From contig NZ_JACHID010000001.1 of assembly GCF_014203025.1 (NCBI RefSeq), forward strand, positions 62,001-126,000: a stretch of DNA of 64,000 nt. Reading direction: 5' to 3'. Position numbers and translations under genes: made by a program. Of this stretch, positions 9,068-16,732 are shown piece after piece; the first letter of the stretch is position 1, and each line of letters starts with the position of its first letter. This DNA comes from Desulfurispira natronophila (GTDB lineage Bacteria; Chrysiogenota; Chrysiogenetes; Chrysiogenales; Chrysiogenaceae). The notes under the pieces were generated by a model. The model saw only the letters and a program-made list of their open reading frames with translations. It searched no databases and was not told the origin of the DNA.

Positions 9068-10201
9068 ATGAGTTCACTGTATAAGGCATGCTTTCTTCCA
9101 GCTTCTTCTTCCCGCAGAGAGCTAGAGGGGAAGTTAGATACAGTGCAAGTTTTTCCGAATATTAAGGCTATTTTGATCTTGGTAGCAGAGCAAACAGCGC
9201 TGAAAATTGACTACCTGGATGATGTTCTGCGACAGGATCGAGAGACTGCGGTTTTTGGAGGCGTATTTCCTGATCTTGTTATTGACGGTGTGAAACTACA
9301 ACAGGGTATTCTGATTATTGGACTGACGGTACCTGTAAATACCTATGTGGTCAGTAGCGTTGTCGCTGATGGGGCAAGCATGCAGAAGGAGTTAACGGGT
9401 CAGGGTGCATCGACACTGACAGATGAACATGGAGTTTTTCTTTTTGCGGACAGCAGTGTTTGCTGCTTGGATGCGCTTACTGAAGCCGTTGAAGGTGTTT
9501 TTGGTAGCTCGACGCAATACATAGGTGCTGGTGCCGGGAGCCGTGGTGTTGAAAAGCAACCTTGTATCATCACTAGCAAAGGACTACTGGCAGGTGCGGC
9601 AGTTATAGCGACCGTTTCACTCAGCAATGCAGTAGAGATTGGCCATGGATGGCGACCTGTTTGCAGTCCCATGAATATTACTCAATCAACAGGTAATACG
9701 CTGGAGAGCATTGAAAACCGCCCAGCTTTTGAAGTTTATCGGGAAGTCGTCGAAATGCACTCAGGTATGAAACTGAATCGTAGAGACTTCATTGCGCTCT
9801 CAAAAAACTACCCGTTAACAGTATCTAACCATCGTTCAGAAAACGTAGTAAGAGATCCCGTGGTAGAGTATTGCAACCGAGTTGTATGCCTTGGCGAAAT
9901 TCATGAAGGCTCTTCTCTGCAAGTTCTTCATGGGGATATTGACTCCCTTATCGATGGCGCGAACGAGGCACAACAGAGAGCATTACAGCGCATGAATAAC
10001 CCGGTCAATAGCTTTTACTTTTTTTCAACCTGCATTACGCGAGAGCTTGTTTTGGGCAAGAGTTTTGAGCGTGAACTTGAGATTTTATCCAAAGAGCAGC
10101 TAGTATTTGGAGTTACAGGAATCGGTGTTTTTGCTTGCTCACTTGACAGGCACCTGAATTATTTCAACAAAAGCGCTGTTTACAGTGTATTTGCTTTTTA
10201 G
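9068..10201 (+). CDS. FIST-domain signal transduction protein
   Basis: This 377-residue protein starts at ATG 9068 with TAGGAG upstream. The N-terminal half contains FIST_N features (small-residue strands, IGAGAGSRG, and the EIGHGWRPV motif near residue 200). The C-terminal half is FIST_C-like (AFEVYREVV, NSFYFFSTCITRELVLG, VFGVTGIGVFA). FIST domains are predicted small-ligand (amino acid) sensors found with chemoreceptors and kinases. There is no membrane segment, so it is cytoplasmic. It is the last gene of the 4.7-10.2 kb cluster and is followed by a palindromic repeat and a chemoreceptor gene. Confidence 0.75.
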   Translation: MSSLYKACFLPASSSRRELEGKLDTVQVFPNIKAILILVAEQTALKIDYLDDVLRQDRETAVFGGVFPDLVIDGVKLQQGILIIGLTVPVNTYVVSSVVADGASMQKELTGQGASTLTDEHGVFLFADSSVCCLDALTEAVEGVFGSSTQYIGAGAGSRGVEKQPCIITSKGLLAGAAVIATVSLSNAVEIGHGWRPVCSPMNITQSTGNTLESIENRPAFEVYREVVEMHSGMKLNRRDFIALSKNYPLTVSNHRSENVVRDPVVEYCNRVVCLGEIHEGSSLQVLHGDIDSLIDGANEAQQRALQRMNNPVNSFYFFSTCITRELVLGKSFERELEILSKEQLVFGVTGIGVFACSLDRHLNYFNKSAVYSVFAF

Positions 10202-10360
10202 CGGTGAAAGCACTCACAAAACACCTAAATGCAGATTTGCTCTATGAGCACATTGGAATATATTCAAGTTTACACGCCGAAACACATAGGGTATATTGGT
10301 TGTGACTTTGGGTTTTTGTGTCGTTGAGTTTCGGCATTTTAGTTGTATACATTACACCTA

Positions 10361-10516
10361 ACAGCTTGCTGAAATACCTCAAATAAAGCAGGCAATTGAA
10401 AAATGCTCGGGTGCAAGGTGCTCGCGGAGCGAGGAATGAGGCGTACATGGAGTACGTTGCAGTGACGAGCGACAGCGAGCAACACCGCAGATGAGGGTTT
10501 TTCAGCAGCCTGCTAA
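10361..10516. repeat. palindromic interspersed repeat (REP/MITE-like), about 155 bases
   Basis: The outer ends are imperfect inverted repeats: ACAGCTTGCTGAAAT at the left and TTTTTCAGCAGCCTGCT at the right. The interior is itself a long imperfect hairpin (GTGCTCGCGGAGCGAGGAAT against CGAGCGACAGCGAGCAAC). It is non-coding. The ends ending in CAGCAGCCTGCT resemble intergenic repeats common in delta- and gammaproteobacterial genomes; that resemblance is from memory, not a search. A shorter relative lies at 39361-39464. Confidence 0.7.
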
Positions 10517-10543
10517 CATTACTGCGGATAATTGAGGAGTATC

Positions 10544-12538
10544 ATGTTTGCCACATCATCAATGAAGTTTAAGTTCATGGGAAGTGTTACAGTTGTTGGT
10601 TTTATCTTTGTTATAGCGGTTTCTGTTTTCGCCTTGCAGCAAAAGAAAAACTACACCAGTGAGCGCATAAGTGACATCAGTGATCAGTTACAGCATATGG
10701 CCTTTGATGCTGTCAGTGACAAAGAAGAAGTTACCCTCAGCATTGCCATGTCTCTTGCCAATAACCGTGGAATTCAGCAGGCAATTCTAAGTAATGATCG
10801 TACAGGCTTATTAAAGGAGCTTGCTGTTCTCAGCGATTATTTTCGCCAGTACACAGAGATAAATAACCTGAGAGTGCACATTCACGATGACGATGGCAGA
10901 ACAGTCCTGCGTACATTCCGTCCCGATTTTTATGGTGACGACCTCACGAGCTTCCGTCCAACAGCCCGGCGGATACAGCAAGAGCAGGAACCATTTACCG
11001 CTCTTGAGCCTGGTGCCAGTGCGGTTACTCTGCGTGCTATGAGTCCGGTTTTTTACGAAGGGCAATATATTGGAGTTATAGAGATTTCTACTGGTTTTGG
11101 CAGTATAAGTCGCGACTTCATGGAACGTGGTGACCGCTATATTGTTCTTCTGAGCGATGAGGCGCTACGTGTCAGCACAGCACTGCGTGACAACACAAAA
11201 TTTGGCCCTTTTGTAGTTGCAAGCGAAAGTTGGTTTGATGATACCACTATGGATTTTGCTGCCACTGTGAATTATGAACAATTACTTAATGATGGGTTTA
11301 CGTTTACCGACGACTTCTTTGTTACCTATGCGCCGCTGTTCGACTTTAACGGATCGCAGATTGGCATCCAGTTGGCAGGGCAACCCCTGGAAAAGTTTAA
11401 CGCTGCACTTGATGCCACTGATCGCATGACCAATGCTATGCTTGCAGCTATGGTAGGCTCTTTGCTGGCAATTGTGATAGTTGTCTATTTTCTGCTGCGA
11501 CTGGTGATTGCTCCTCCCATTCGCCGCACCGTACAGGTTGCAAATACGGTGGCCAACGGTGATTTTCGTCAGGAGTTAAAAATTTTGAGCCAGGATGAAA
11601 TGGGACAGTTGGCAGAAGCCTTTAACACCATGGGTCAAAAACTGAGTATAACGCTGATGCAAATCAATCAAGCCGTATCCTCGGTTTCATCCAGTGCAGA
11701 TGAGTTACATGCTACTGCCCAGGAGGTATCGGAAGGATCCTCTCATCAGTCCCGCAGTACAGGCGAGCTTGCTGTAGCAGTGAATCAGATGCAGGCTACC
11801 GTGGAGCAAATAGCCCAAAATATTCATCAGGCAGCAGAACATGCCCAAAATGCCAATGATGCTTCTGTGAACGGCCAGAACGCTGTTCGTGAGACAGTTG
11901 AAAAGATGAGAGAAATCACCAGTAATGTGGCTGATTCATCGCGCAACGTTGAAGCCCTTGGCGAAGCAGTTGGAAGAATAGGTGCCATCACCAACGTAAT
12001 CAATGACATCGCAGATCAGACCAACTTGCTTGCCCTGAATGCAGCAATTGAGGCAGCTCGTGCCGGAGAATCAGGAAGAGGTTTTGCCGTTGTAGCCGAT
12101 GAGGTTCGTAAGCTCGCCGAACGCACTCAGGAAGCTACCAGTGAGATTAACAATATGATAAGAGACTTACAAAAGCAGGCAGCAGAGGCAGTTGACAGTA
12201 TAGGAGTGAGCGAGCGCAATGTGGGTGAAGGCAACCGCACTGCCAATATAGCAGGGGAGAGGCTGGTAGAAATAGCAGCCTTTACCCAGGAGATGGCTGA
12301 TATGATCAGTCAGGTAGCAGCTGCTGTAGAAGAACAGTCTGCTACAACCCAACAGATAGCCCGCAGCGTAGAAGAAGTTAAAATAGTTGCCGATGAAAAT
12401 GCTCAGCGCTCTGCAGGTATTGCCCATGCGTCCAGCGAGTTGGGCCAGGTTGCTGAAAACCTGCGTTGCCAGACTTCACAATTTCAGCTTAGGGCAGCAG
12501 ATAATTCGACACAGATAGAACTGCGATCAAAGGTTTGA
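10544..12538 (+). CDS. methyl-accepting chemotaxis protein with periplasmic dCache-type sensor
   Basis: This 664-residue receptor starts at ATG 10544 with GAGGAG just upstream. Transmembrane helix 1 is at about residues 10-30. A periplasmic sensor follows (about 32-295) that resembles the double-Cache type 3 domain ([35 protein letters not shown]). Helix 2 is at about 296-318, then HAMP (about 320-372) and a signalling domain. The conserved hairpin tip includes [20 protein letters not shown] and [16 protein letters not shown]. It signals to CheA/CheW, which are not in the window. The C-terminus has no NWETF-type tether. Its stop overlaps the start of the decayed receiver gene as TGATG. Confidence 0.9.
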   Translation: MFATSSMKFKFMGSVTVVGFIFVIAVSVFALQQKKNYTSERISDISDQLQHMAFDAVSDKEEVTLSIAMSLANNRGIQQAILSNDRTGLLKELAVLSDYFRQYTEINNLRVHIHDDDGRTVLRTFRPDFYGDDLTSFRPTARRIQQEQEPFTALEPGASAVTLRAMSPVFYEGQYIGVIEISTGFGSISRDFMERGDRYIVLLSDEALRVSTALRDNTKFGPFVVASESWFDDTTMDFAATVNYEQLLNDGFTFTDDFFVTYAPLFDFNGSQIGIQLAGQPLEKFNAALDATDRMTNAMLAAMVGSLLAIVIVVYFLLRLVIAPPIRRTVQVANTVANGDFRQELKILSQDEMGQLAEAFNTMGQKLSITLMQINQAVSSVSSSADELHATAQEVSEGSSHQSRSTGELAVAVNQMQATVEQIAQNIHQAAEHAQNANDASVNGQNAVRETVEKMREITSNVADSSRNVEALGEAVGRIGAITNVINDIADQTNLLALNAAIEAARAGESGRGFAVVADEVRKLAERTQEATSEINNMIRDLQKQAAEAVDSIGVSERNVGEGNRTANIAGERLVEIAAFTQEMADMISQVAAAVEEQSATTQQIARSVEEVKIVADENAQRSAGIAHASSELGQVAENLRCQTSQFQLRAADNSTQIELRSKV

Positions 12539-12950
12539 TGAAAGACATATATGCTGACCATAAGGCCCTGGAAATACTTAAAGGCAAGACAATATTGCTT
12601 GCTGAGGGCGACTCCATGACCAGCAGGAGCCTTGCAAAGATACTGAACCGCTATACAGCCAAAGTATATGTGGCAACAGATGGTTTGGATGCCTTGGAGA
12701 AGTTCCGACAGCATACTCCAAACATCGTCATTGCAGCACTTGATTTGCCCGTCATGAATGGTGCAAAACTTCTGGAGCAATTAAAGAAGAAAATCCAGAG
12801 CAACCTGTTATAGTTGTGGTGTCTTTTAACGATGAAGAATCCCTGGTGCCGCAGGCAGAGGCCGTGCTGGTCAAGCCAATTTTCAAGATTCGTTTGATTC
12901 ACGCAATGATTCAAGCAATACTCCCGGACTGCGAAGCGGAAATTAGCTAA
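12538..12950 (+). pseudogene. receiver-domain gene broken by a frameshift, phospho-site lost
   Basis: The frame from ATG 12538 encodes the first two thirds of a CheY-like receiver and stops at 12811-12813. Re-reading in the -1 frame from 12786 restores the missing part (EENPEQPVIVVVSFNDEESL, then AEAVLVKP) to a stop at 12948-12950. The restored protein is closely similar to the intact receiver at 36970-37341. The shift lies in an A-rich stretch at 12783-12793. The phospho-acceptor aspartate is also replaced (VIAALDLPVMNG against VVTDLEMPVMSG), which supports decay rather than sequencing error alone. Confidence 0.8.
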
Positions 12951-12966
12951 TTTCCGCTTCGCAGTC
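12927..12966. repeat. perfect 40-base palindrome at the end of the receiver pseudogene
   Basis: Two 20-base arms (GACTGCGAAGCGGAAATTAG and its exact complement) abut with no spacer. The left arm contains the last codons of the broken receiver gene and the right arm is their inverted copy. No T-run follows, so it is not a classical terminator, although the RNA would form a very stable hairpin. Confidence 0.85.
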
Positions 12967-12999
12967 ACATCAGCAGGAGGAGAGTTGTTTGCGACAGAG

Positions 13000-13172
13000 G
13001 GACTTTGTCGTTTCGTTTTTATATGTAAGAGATCGAGGTGATGAGGGAACGAGAATCGGCCTCTCCCCACAGTTGTCAGATTTTTTAAAAGATAGAAGGC
13101 ACCATCGAGGCTGGCAATACAGAGAGCGGAGCGATATTCTCTATCTACGTTCCCGTGGTTAATCACCCTTGA
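13000..13172 (+). pseudogene. remnant of a histidine kinase C-terminus
   Basis: Two short readings in different frames match the end of a GHKL ATPase domain. Bases 13037-13066 read GDEGTRIGLS, a damaged GTGxGLS box. Bases 13089-13172 read KIEGTIEAGNTESGAIFSIY and then VPVVNHP before TGA, which is the usual last strand of such kinases. A +1 shift separates them and the rest of the kinase is missing. Together with the broken receiver just upstream, this looks like a dead receiver/kinase pair. Confidence 0.6.
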
Positions 13173-13271
13173 TTAAGCACAGTAGCACCATTTTCAAATA
13201 AAATTGCTAACTACGCGCCTGGCCTTACTGGTATAAGCTTCTCGGTGTGATTTCCATTGGTGTCACAAAAG

Positions 13272-14489
13272 TCACTTCAGAAATGGTTCTATTGGTATAT
13301 TCCATTTATCCTGGTCCTCAAATCCTGTGATTTTATGGCTACTGCTTTCTTCTTGTTGTAGCTTAAGCGTATAGGGCCGCACGGGACGACGAGAAACTAT
13401 ATTGTAAATAACCCGAACTGTTGGCTGCAAGGTATTGGCAGCATCAGTATCCAGCACGATGGCCAAATGGTCGTTGCTCAGGCGCACCAGGGAGCCTGGA
13501 GGATAGATGCCAACGCACTTTATAAATTGCTGGACAACCAGGGGGTTAAAGTGAAACTTGCTCCACTCCAGTAGTTTGCGGAGCACAGCTGTTGGCGATT
13601 GGCCCTTGTGGTAGCAGCGATCAGAGGTAATAGCATCATATACGTCGACAACCGCAGCCATTTGGCCATAATGACTAATGTTGTCGCCCTTTAGCCCTCG
13701 AGGATAGCCGGTGCCATCGTAACGTTCGTGGTGCTGCGCTGCTACATCAATGGCAATGGCAGAAATTCCTCTGCAGTTGGCCAGCAGTTCAGCTCCCAGA
13801 GGAGCGTGGCTTTTCATAATGGCAAACTCTTCGTCAGTGAGCTTCCCAGGTTTATTAAGAATAGACTCAGGGACCTGGGTTTTGCCGATATCGTGGAGCA
13901 TAGCTCCCATTCCGATGTGATGTGTCGTGCTTTCATCCATGCCCTGGGCCCGAGCAAAGGCAATGAGGAAGGTGGCTACACTTACAGAATGCTCGAAGGT
14001 ATACTGGTCAGCGTCACGGATCCGCCCCAGGCTCATCATGGCACTGGGGTTGCGCAGTATGGAACTCGTCATGCTGGCTACTACCGGTTCCATTTTTTCG
14101 GCTTCAATGCGCTTGCCGAGGCGGGCGTCGCTAAGTATGCTGACTACTTTCCCCGTTGCCATCTGGTGAATCTGGCGAGCGGCTCCAATTTCCTCAGTAT
14201 AGCTGACTTGATGAGTTCTGGTGGACTCCTTGAGCATCTGGTTGATTTGCTCGTCCAGCTCCTCTTCAACTTCCAACCGGGTGGCCACTTCTCCCTGGGG
14301 AGCTTTCCCCTTGAAGGTATCGATATAAAGCTCACGGATGCCGTACTCGCGTATACGGTTTGCCATCCCAATGTCGGTGACCATAAAGCGACGGTTAAAT
14401 GGAGTGTCTGTCCATTCGCTGCTCAGGTCGTGGACATACATTCCTGCAATAAGTTGATCAATAGATATTTTAACAATGTGGTCTTTCAT
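13272..14489 (-). CDS. HD-GYP domain protein with N-terminal DUF3391
   Basis: HD-GYP proteins hydrolyse cyclic di-GMP to GMP or pGpG. This 405-residue cytoplasmic protein has an N-terminal DUF3391-type segment (KISIDQLIAGMYVHDLSSEW) and a linker. The HD-GYP domain follows at about residues 150-320, with HDIGK (about 200), HHERYDGTGYPRGL (about 253) and a C-terminal extension. All visible metal-binding and GYP residues are retained, so it is probably active. The ATG at 14489 lacks a strong ribosome site. It is downstream of the EAL/HDOD gene on the same strand but 308 bases away, so it may have its own promoter. Confidence 0.9.
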   Translation of the reverse strand: MKDHIVKISIDQLIAGMYVHDLSSEWTDTPFNRRFMVTDIGMANRIREYGIRELYIDTFKGKAPQGEVATRLEVEEELDEQINQMLKESTRTHQVSYTEEIGAARQIHQMATGKVVSILSDARLGKRIEAEKMEPVVASMTSSILRNPSAMMSLGRIRDADQYTFEHSVSVATFLIAFARAQGMDESTTHHIGMGAMLHDIGKTQVPESILNKPGKLTDEEFAIMKSHAPLGAELLANCRGISAIAIDVAAQHHERYDGTGYPRGLKGDNISHYGQMAAVVDVYDAITSDRCYHKGQSPTAVLRKLLEWSKFHFNPLVVQQFIKCVGIYPPGSLVRLSNDHLAIVLDTDAANTLQPTVRVIYNIVSRRPVRPYTLKLQQEESSSHKITGFEDQDKWNIPIEPFLK

Positions 14490-14797
14490 TAGATATCCCT
14501 GAGAGACAATGAGTGCTATTCATATCTCTAGTCACTTTTGCTTGGCATGCAGCTGAGATTCAATACAGTAGCATGCTGGTTCTGTTATCAGTCTTTATGT
14601 ATGGCAATAGGCGAATATAGCTATGCTTCATTTTTAACATAATACCATTCTATGTTACTTCATGCTAGTGGGAACGGTAGTTATTGCTGTTGGGAAACGG
14701 GGCAAAGATCCAAAATGTTCTGCGCGCATATAAACCAGCCAATATTTACTCTTAAACATGATCGCCTCAATGGGCGCCAGTAACGTGTTTCTCTGGG
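14490..14797. other. intergenic region upstream of the HD-GYP gene
   Basis: This is 308 AT-rich bases between two minus-strand genes. I see no reading frame, hairpin with a T-run or clear promoter consensus. Confidence 0.5.
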
Positions 14798-16075
14798 CTA
14801 TTGTTCTATGTTTGCCAGTAATCCCTGTACAAACTCATAGGCATTGAGGCGGAGCTTTTCCATTTGTTCAGCGCTTACTCCCAGGGACGATAAGTGGTCT
14901 GCGGCCTGGTCAGTGGTGGTTCGCTCCATAACTTCGGCCAGTGAAAGTATTTTCCCCAGGGAGCCTGTCCTGTGCAGCAGAGCTTTTTTAACGATTGCGC
15001 TGGGATGGATGCTCTGGAGTATCTCTTCCAATGGTATTCGAAAAATAACATCCACCAGAGAGAGCATACCGGCGAAAAAGGCCTGCTCTTTCTTCTCGCT
15101 GTGTGTGCCGTAAATCGTTGCCGCAACTTCTTCCATGAGTTTAGCACGAAATATGGCTGACTCCAGTAGCGGGCCACGTAGGCCTCCATGGTGAGGGTCT
15201 GCGTAGCAGATGAGAAGGAGCCAGCTCATCAAACGGGTGCGTCCTATGAGGGTTATGGCATGCTCCAGCGAGCGTATGTCGCTGCGCATGTAGAATGCTC
15301 CGGAGTTTATGTAGCGCAAGAGGTTTACGCTAAGCTCCGGGTGAACTTTGAGTTCCCTGGCGATAGAATCGGCACTGATCTGATCGTCGCTAAGCATTTG
15401 TATCAGCTGAATGACCGTTATTTTTGAGGGCTCACGGGAGTGCCCTTCTACCACTTCGGGGACGGCAAAAAAGTACCCCTGAAACAGAGGGAACTCAAGC
15501 CGTCGACACAGGTCAGCCTGCCAGCGCTGTTCTACTTTTTCCACAACCAGGGTGGCGTAAATTTGGCGGTACATTTCAGCCATTTGCATCAACCGCTGGG
15601 GGTGTATCTGGCTGATGTCGATTTTTACGAACTCAACCTTGTCTATCAGGTTTTTGAAGCGGCTCAGATACTCCCGTTCAAAAGTTACATTATCCAGGGC
15701 AAAGCGGTATCCTTTTATGGCAAGATCCTGTACCCGTGCTACCATTTGATCGCTGATCATGCTGTGGTCAAGAATTTCGAAAACGATGCGCTCCCGGGGC
15801 AGGGACTCGATAGCCTCTGTCATCAAAAAGCGGTCGTCTATATTGACGAAACCGAGCTTGTCACCAATAAGTTTATTCATGCCGATATTCATCAGCAGGT
15901 TTACCAAGGTTCGTGCTGAAGCCTGCACCGAGTCTTCGTATATAGTCATATTTGAATGGTTGTGACGAAAAAAAAGCTCATATGCTACAATCTGGTTGCT
16001 GGCATCGAGAATGGGCTGGCGACCGATGTATATTTGGTGTTCCGGTGCTGGCAGCTGGTGTGAAAAAGTTGTCAT
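14798..16075 (-). CDS. EAL-like/HDOD signalling protein (YuxH family)
   Basis: This is a 425-residue protein. The EAL-like domain (about residues 14-215) keeps more catalytic-type positions than its paralogue: AYELFFR, FVNIDDRFL, IVFEILDH, ALDNVTF, VKIDIS and VEKVE. The second acidic residue of the DDFG motif is Asn, so hydrolysis of c-di-GMP is doubtful. The HDOD domain (about 220-410) includes ELSVNLLRYINSGA and GRTRLMSWLLLI. The gene overlaps the end of the S24 repressor gene by four bases, so the two are probably translated together. It closes an operon of PAS protein, kinase, repressor and EAL/HDOD. It aligns along its whole length with 5969-7207. Confidence 0.85.
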   Translation of the reverse strand: MTTFSHQLPAPEHQIYIGRQPILDASNQIVAYELFFRHNHSNMTIYEDSVQASARTLVNLLMNIGMNKLIGDKLGFVNIDDRFLMTEAIESLPRERIVFEILDHSMISDQMVARVQDLAIKGYRFALDNVTFEREYLSRFKNLIDKVEFVKIDISQIHPQRLMQMAEMYRQIYATLVVEKVEQRWQADLCRRLEFPLFQGYFFAVPEVVEGHSREPSKITVIQLIQMLSDDQISADSIARELKVHPELSVNLLRYINSGAFYMRSDIRSLEHAITLIGRTRLMSWLLLICYADPHHGGLRGPLLESAIFRAKLMEEVAATIYGTHSEKKEQAFFAGMLSLVDVIFRIPLEEILQSIHPSAIVKKALLHRTGSLGKILSLAEVMERTTTDQAADHLSSLGVSAEQMEKLRLNAYEFVQGLLANIEQ

Positions 16076-16731
16076 ATTCGGTGTCCCCTCCAGAGTACTT
16101 TGCCCACCACTACATCGTCAGCAATTTCATTGATGTTGTAGCATTGAGAGTGATAGGCCGGGTTGTCTGCTGAAATGCGAACTTCTTGATTCAGCATGAC
16201 TTCTACTCTCCGCACTGTCTGGTGACCAAGAACGTTGAGCAGATAGATGCCCCCTCCCTCAATGCGCGCGCAATGTCGGTCGACGACTAGCAGGTCGTTA
16301 CGAAAAATGGTCGGTTCCATACTGTCATCATCCACCAGGTGAGTTTTAGCGGCACTGGCTTCAAGGTTGGACTCGGCAAGGATCTGTTGTCCCATGTATG
16401 CCGCTGTTTGGTGGGGCGTTGCGCTGCGAGTCTCCTTATTGTCAACAGCATAAGGAGAAACAAAAGATTGCCTGCTATTCTTGCTGTCAGCGGCACTTGT
16501 GCTGAAATTGTCTCTTCCATTTGCTTGGCGGTAATCAAGCCCTACCAAGCTATCCAGGCTGACTCGGTGGTCAAGAGCTAGCTTTAGAAGCCATTCCAGG
16601 GGGAAGAATCCCCTTTTTTTGGCCCCGGAGACAGATGCGGGACTTATTTGCAGTGCCGTTGCTAAGTCAGCCTGGTTTTTCAGGCTGGTGAGTTGCCGAA
16701 CACGTGTCCAGGCACCATTAAAGGGAACCAT
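16072..16731 (-). CDS. S24-type (CI/LexA-like) transcriptional repressor, catalytic Lys replaced
   Basis: This 219-residue protein starts at ATG 16731, one base after the kinase stop and with GGGAGGAG upstream. Residues 5-65 form a CI-type helix-turn-helix domain (NQADLATALQISPASVSG, FFPLEWLLKLALDH). Residues about 110-219 form an S24 peptidase-like domain with the serine in DDSMEPT. The position of the catalytic lysine appears as arginine (TVRRVEV instead of the usual TVKR), and no Ala-Gly or Cys-Gly cleavage site is obvious. Self-cleavage is therefore doubtful, and the domain may act only in dimerisation or ligand sensing. No phage gene is nearby. It lies between a kinase and an EAL/HDOD gene and probably regulates this or a related operon. 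Confidence 0.8.
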   Translation of the reverse strand: MVPFNGAWTRVRQLTSLKNQADLATALQISPASVSGAKKRGFFPLEWLLKLALDHRVSLDSLVGLDYRQANGRDNFSTSAADSKNSRQSFVSPYAVDNKETRSATPHQTAAYMGQQILAESNLEASAAKTHLVDDDSMEPTIFRNDLLVVDRHCARIEGGGIYLLNVLGHQTVRRVEVMLNQEVRISADNPAYHSQCYNINEIADDVVVGKVLWRGHRI

Positions 16732-16732
16732 A

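Noticed and set aside
12783-12793. Possible programmed -1 frameshift (A-AAG type slip) that would make a full receiver
   Set aside because: There is no clear stimulatory stem at the right distance, the phospho-aspartate is also lost, and a kinase remnant follows, so decay is the simpler reading. It is kept only as an alternative.
13728-14492. Open frame of about 254 codons antisense to the HD-GYP gene
   Set aside because: Shadow frame; HD-GYP motifs on the minus strand are complete and convincing.
16072-16731. Prophage origin suggested by the CI-like repressor
   Set aside because: No integrase, structural, lysis or replication genes and no attachment repeats are nearby. The gene is embedded in a signalling operon.
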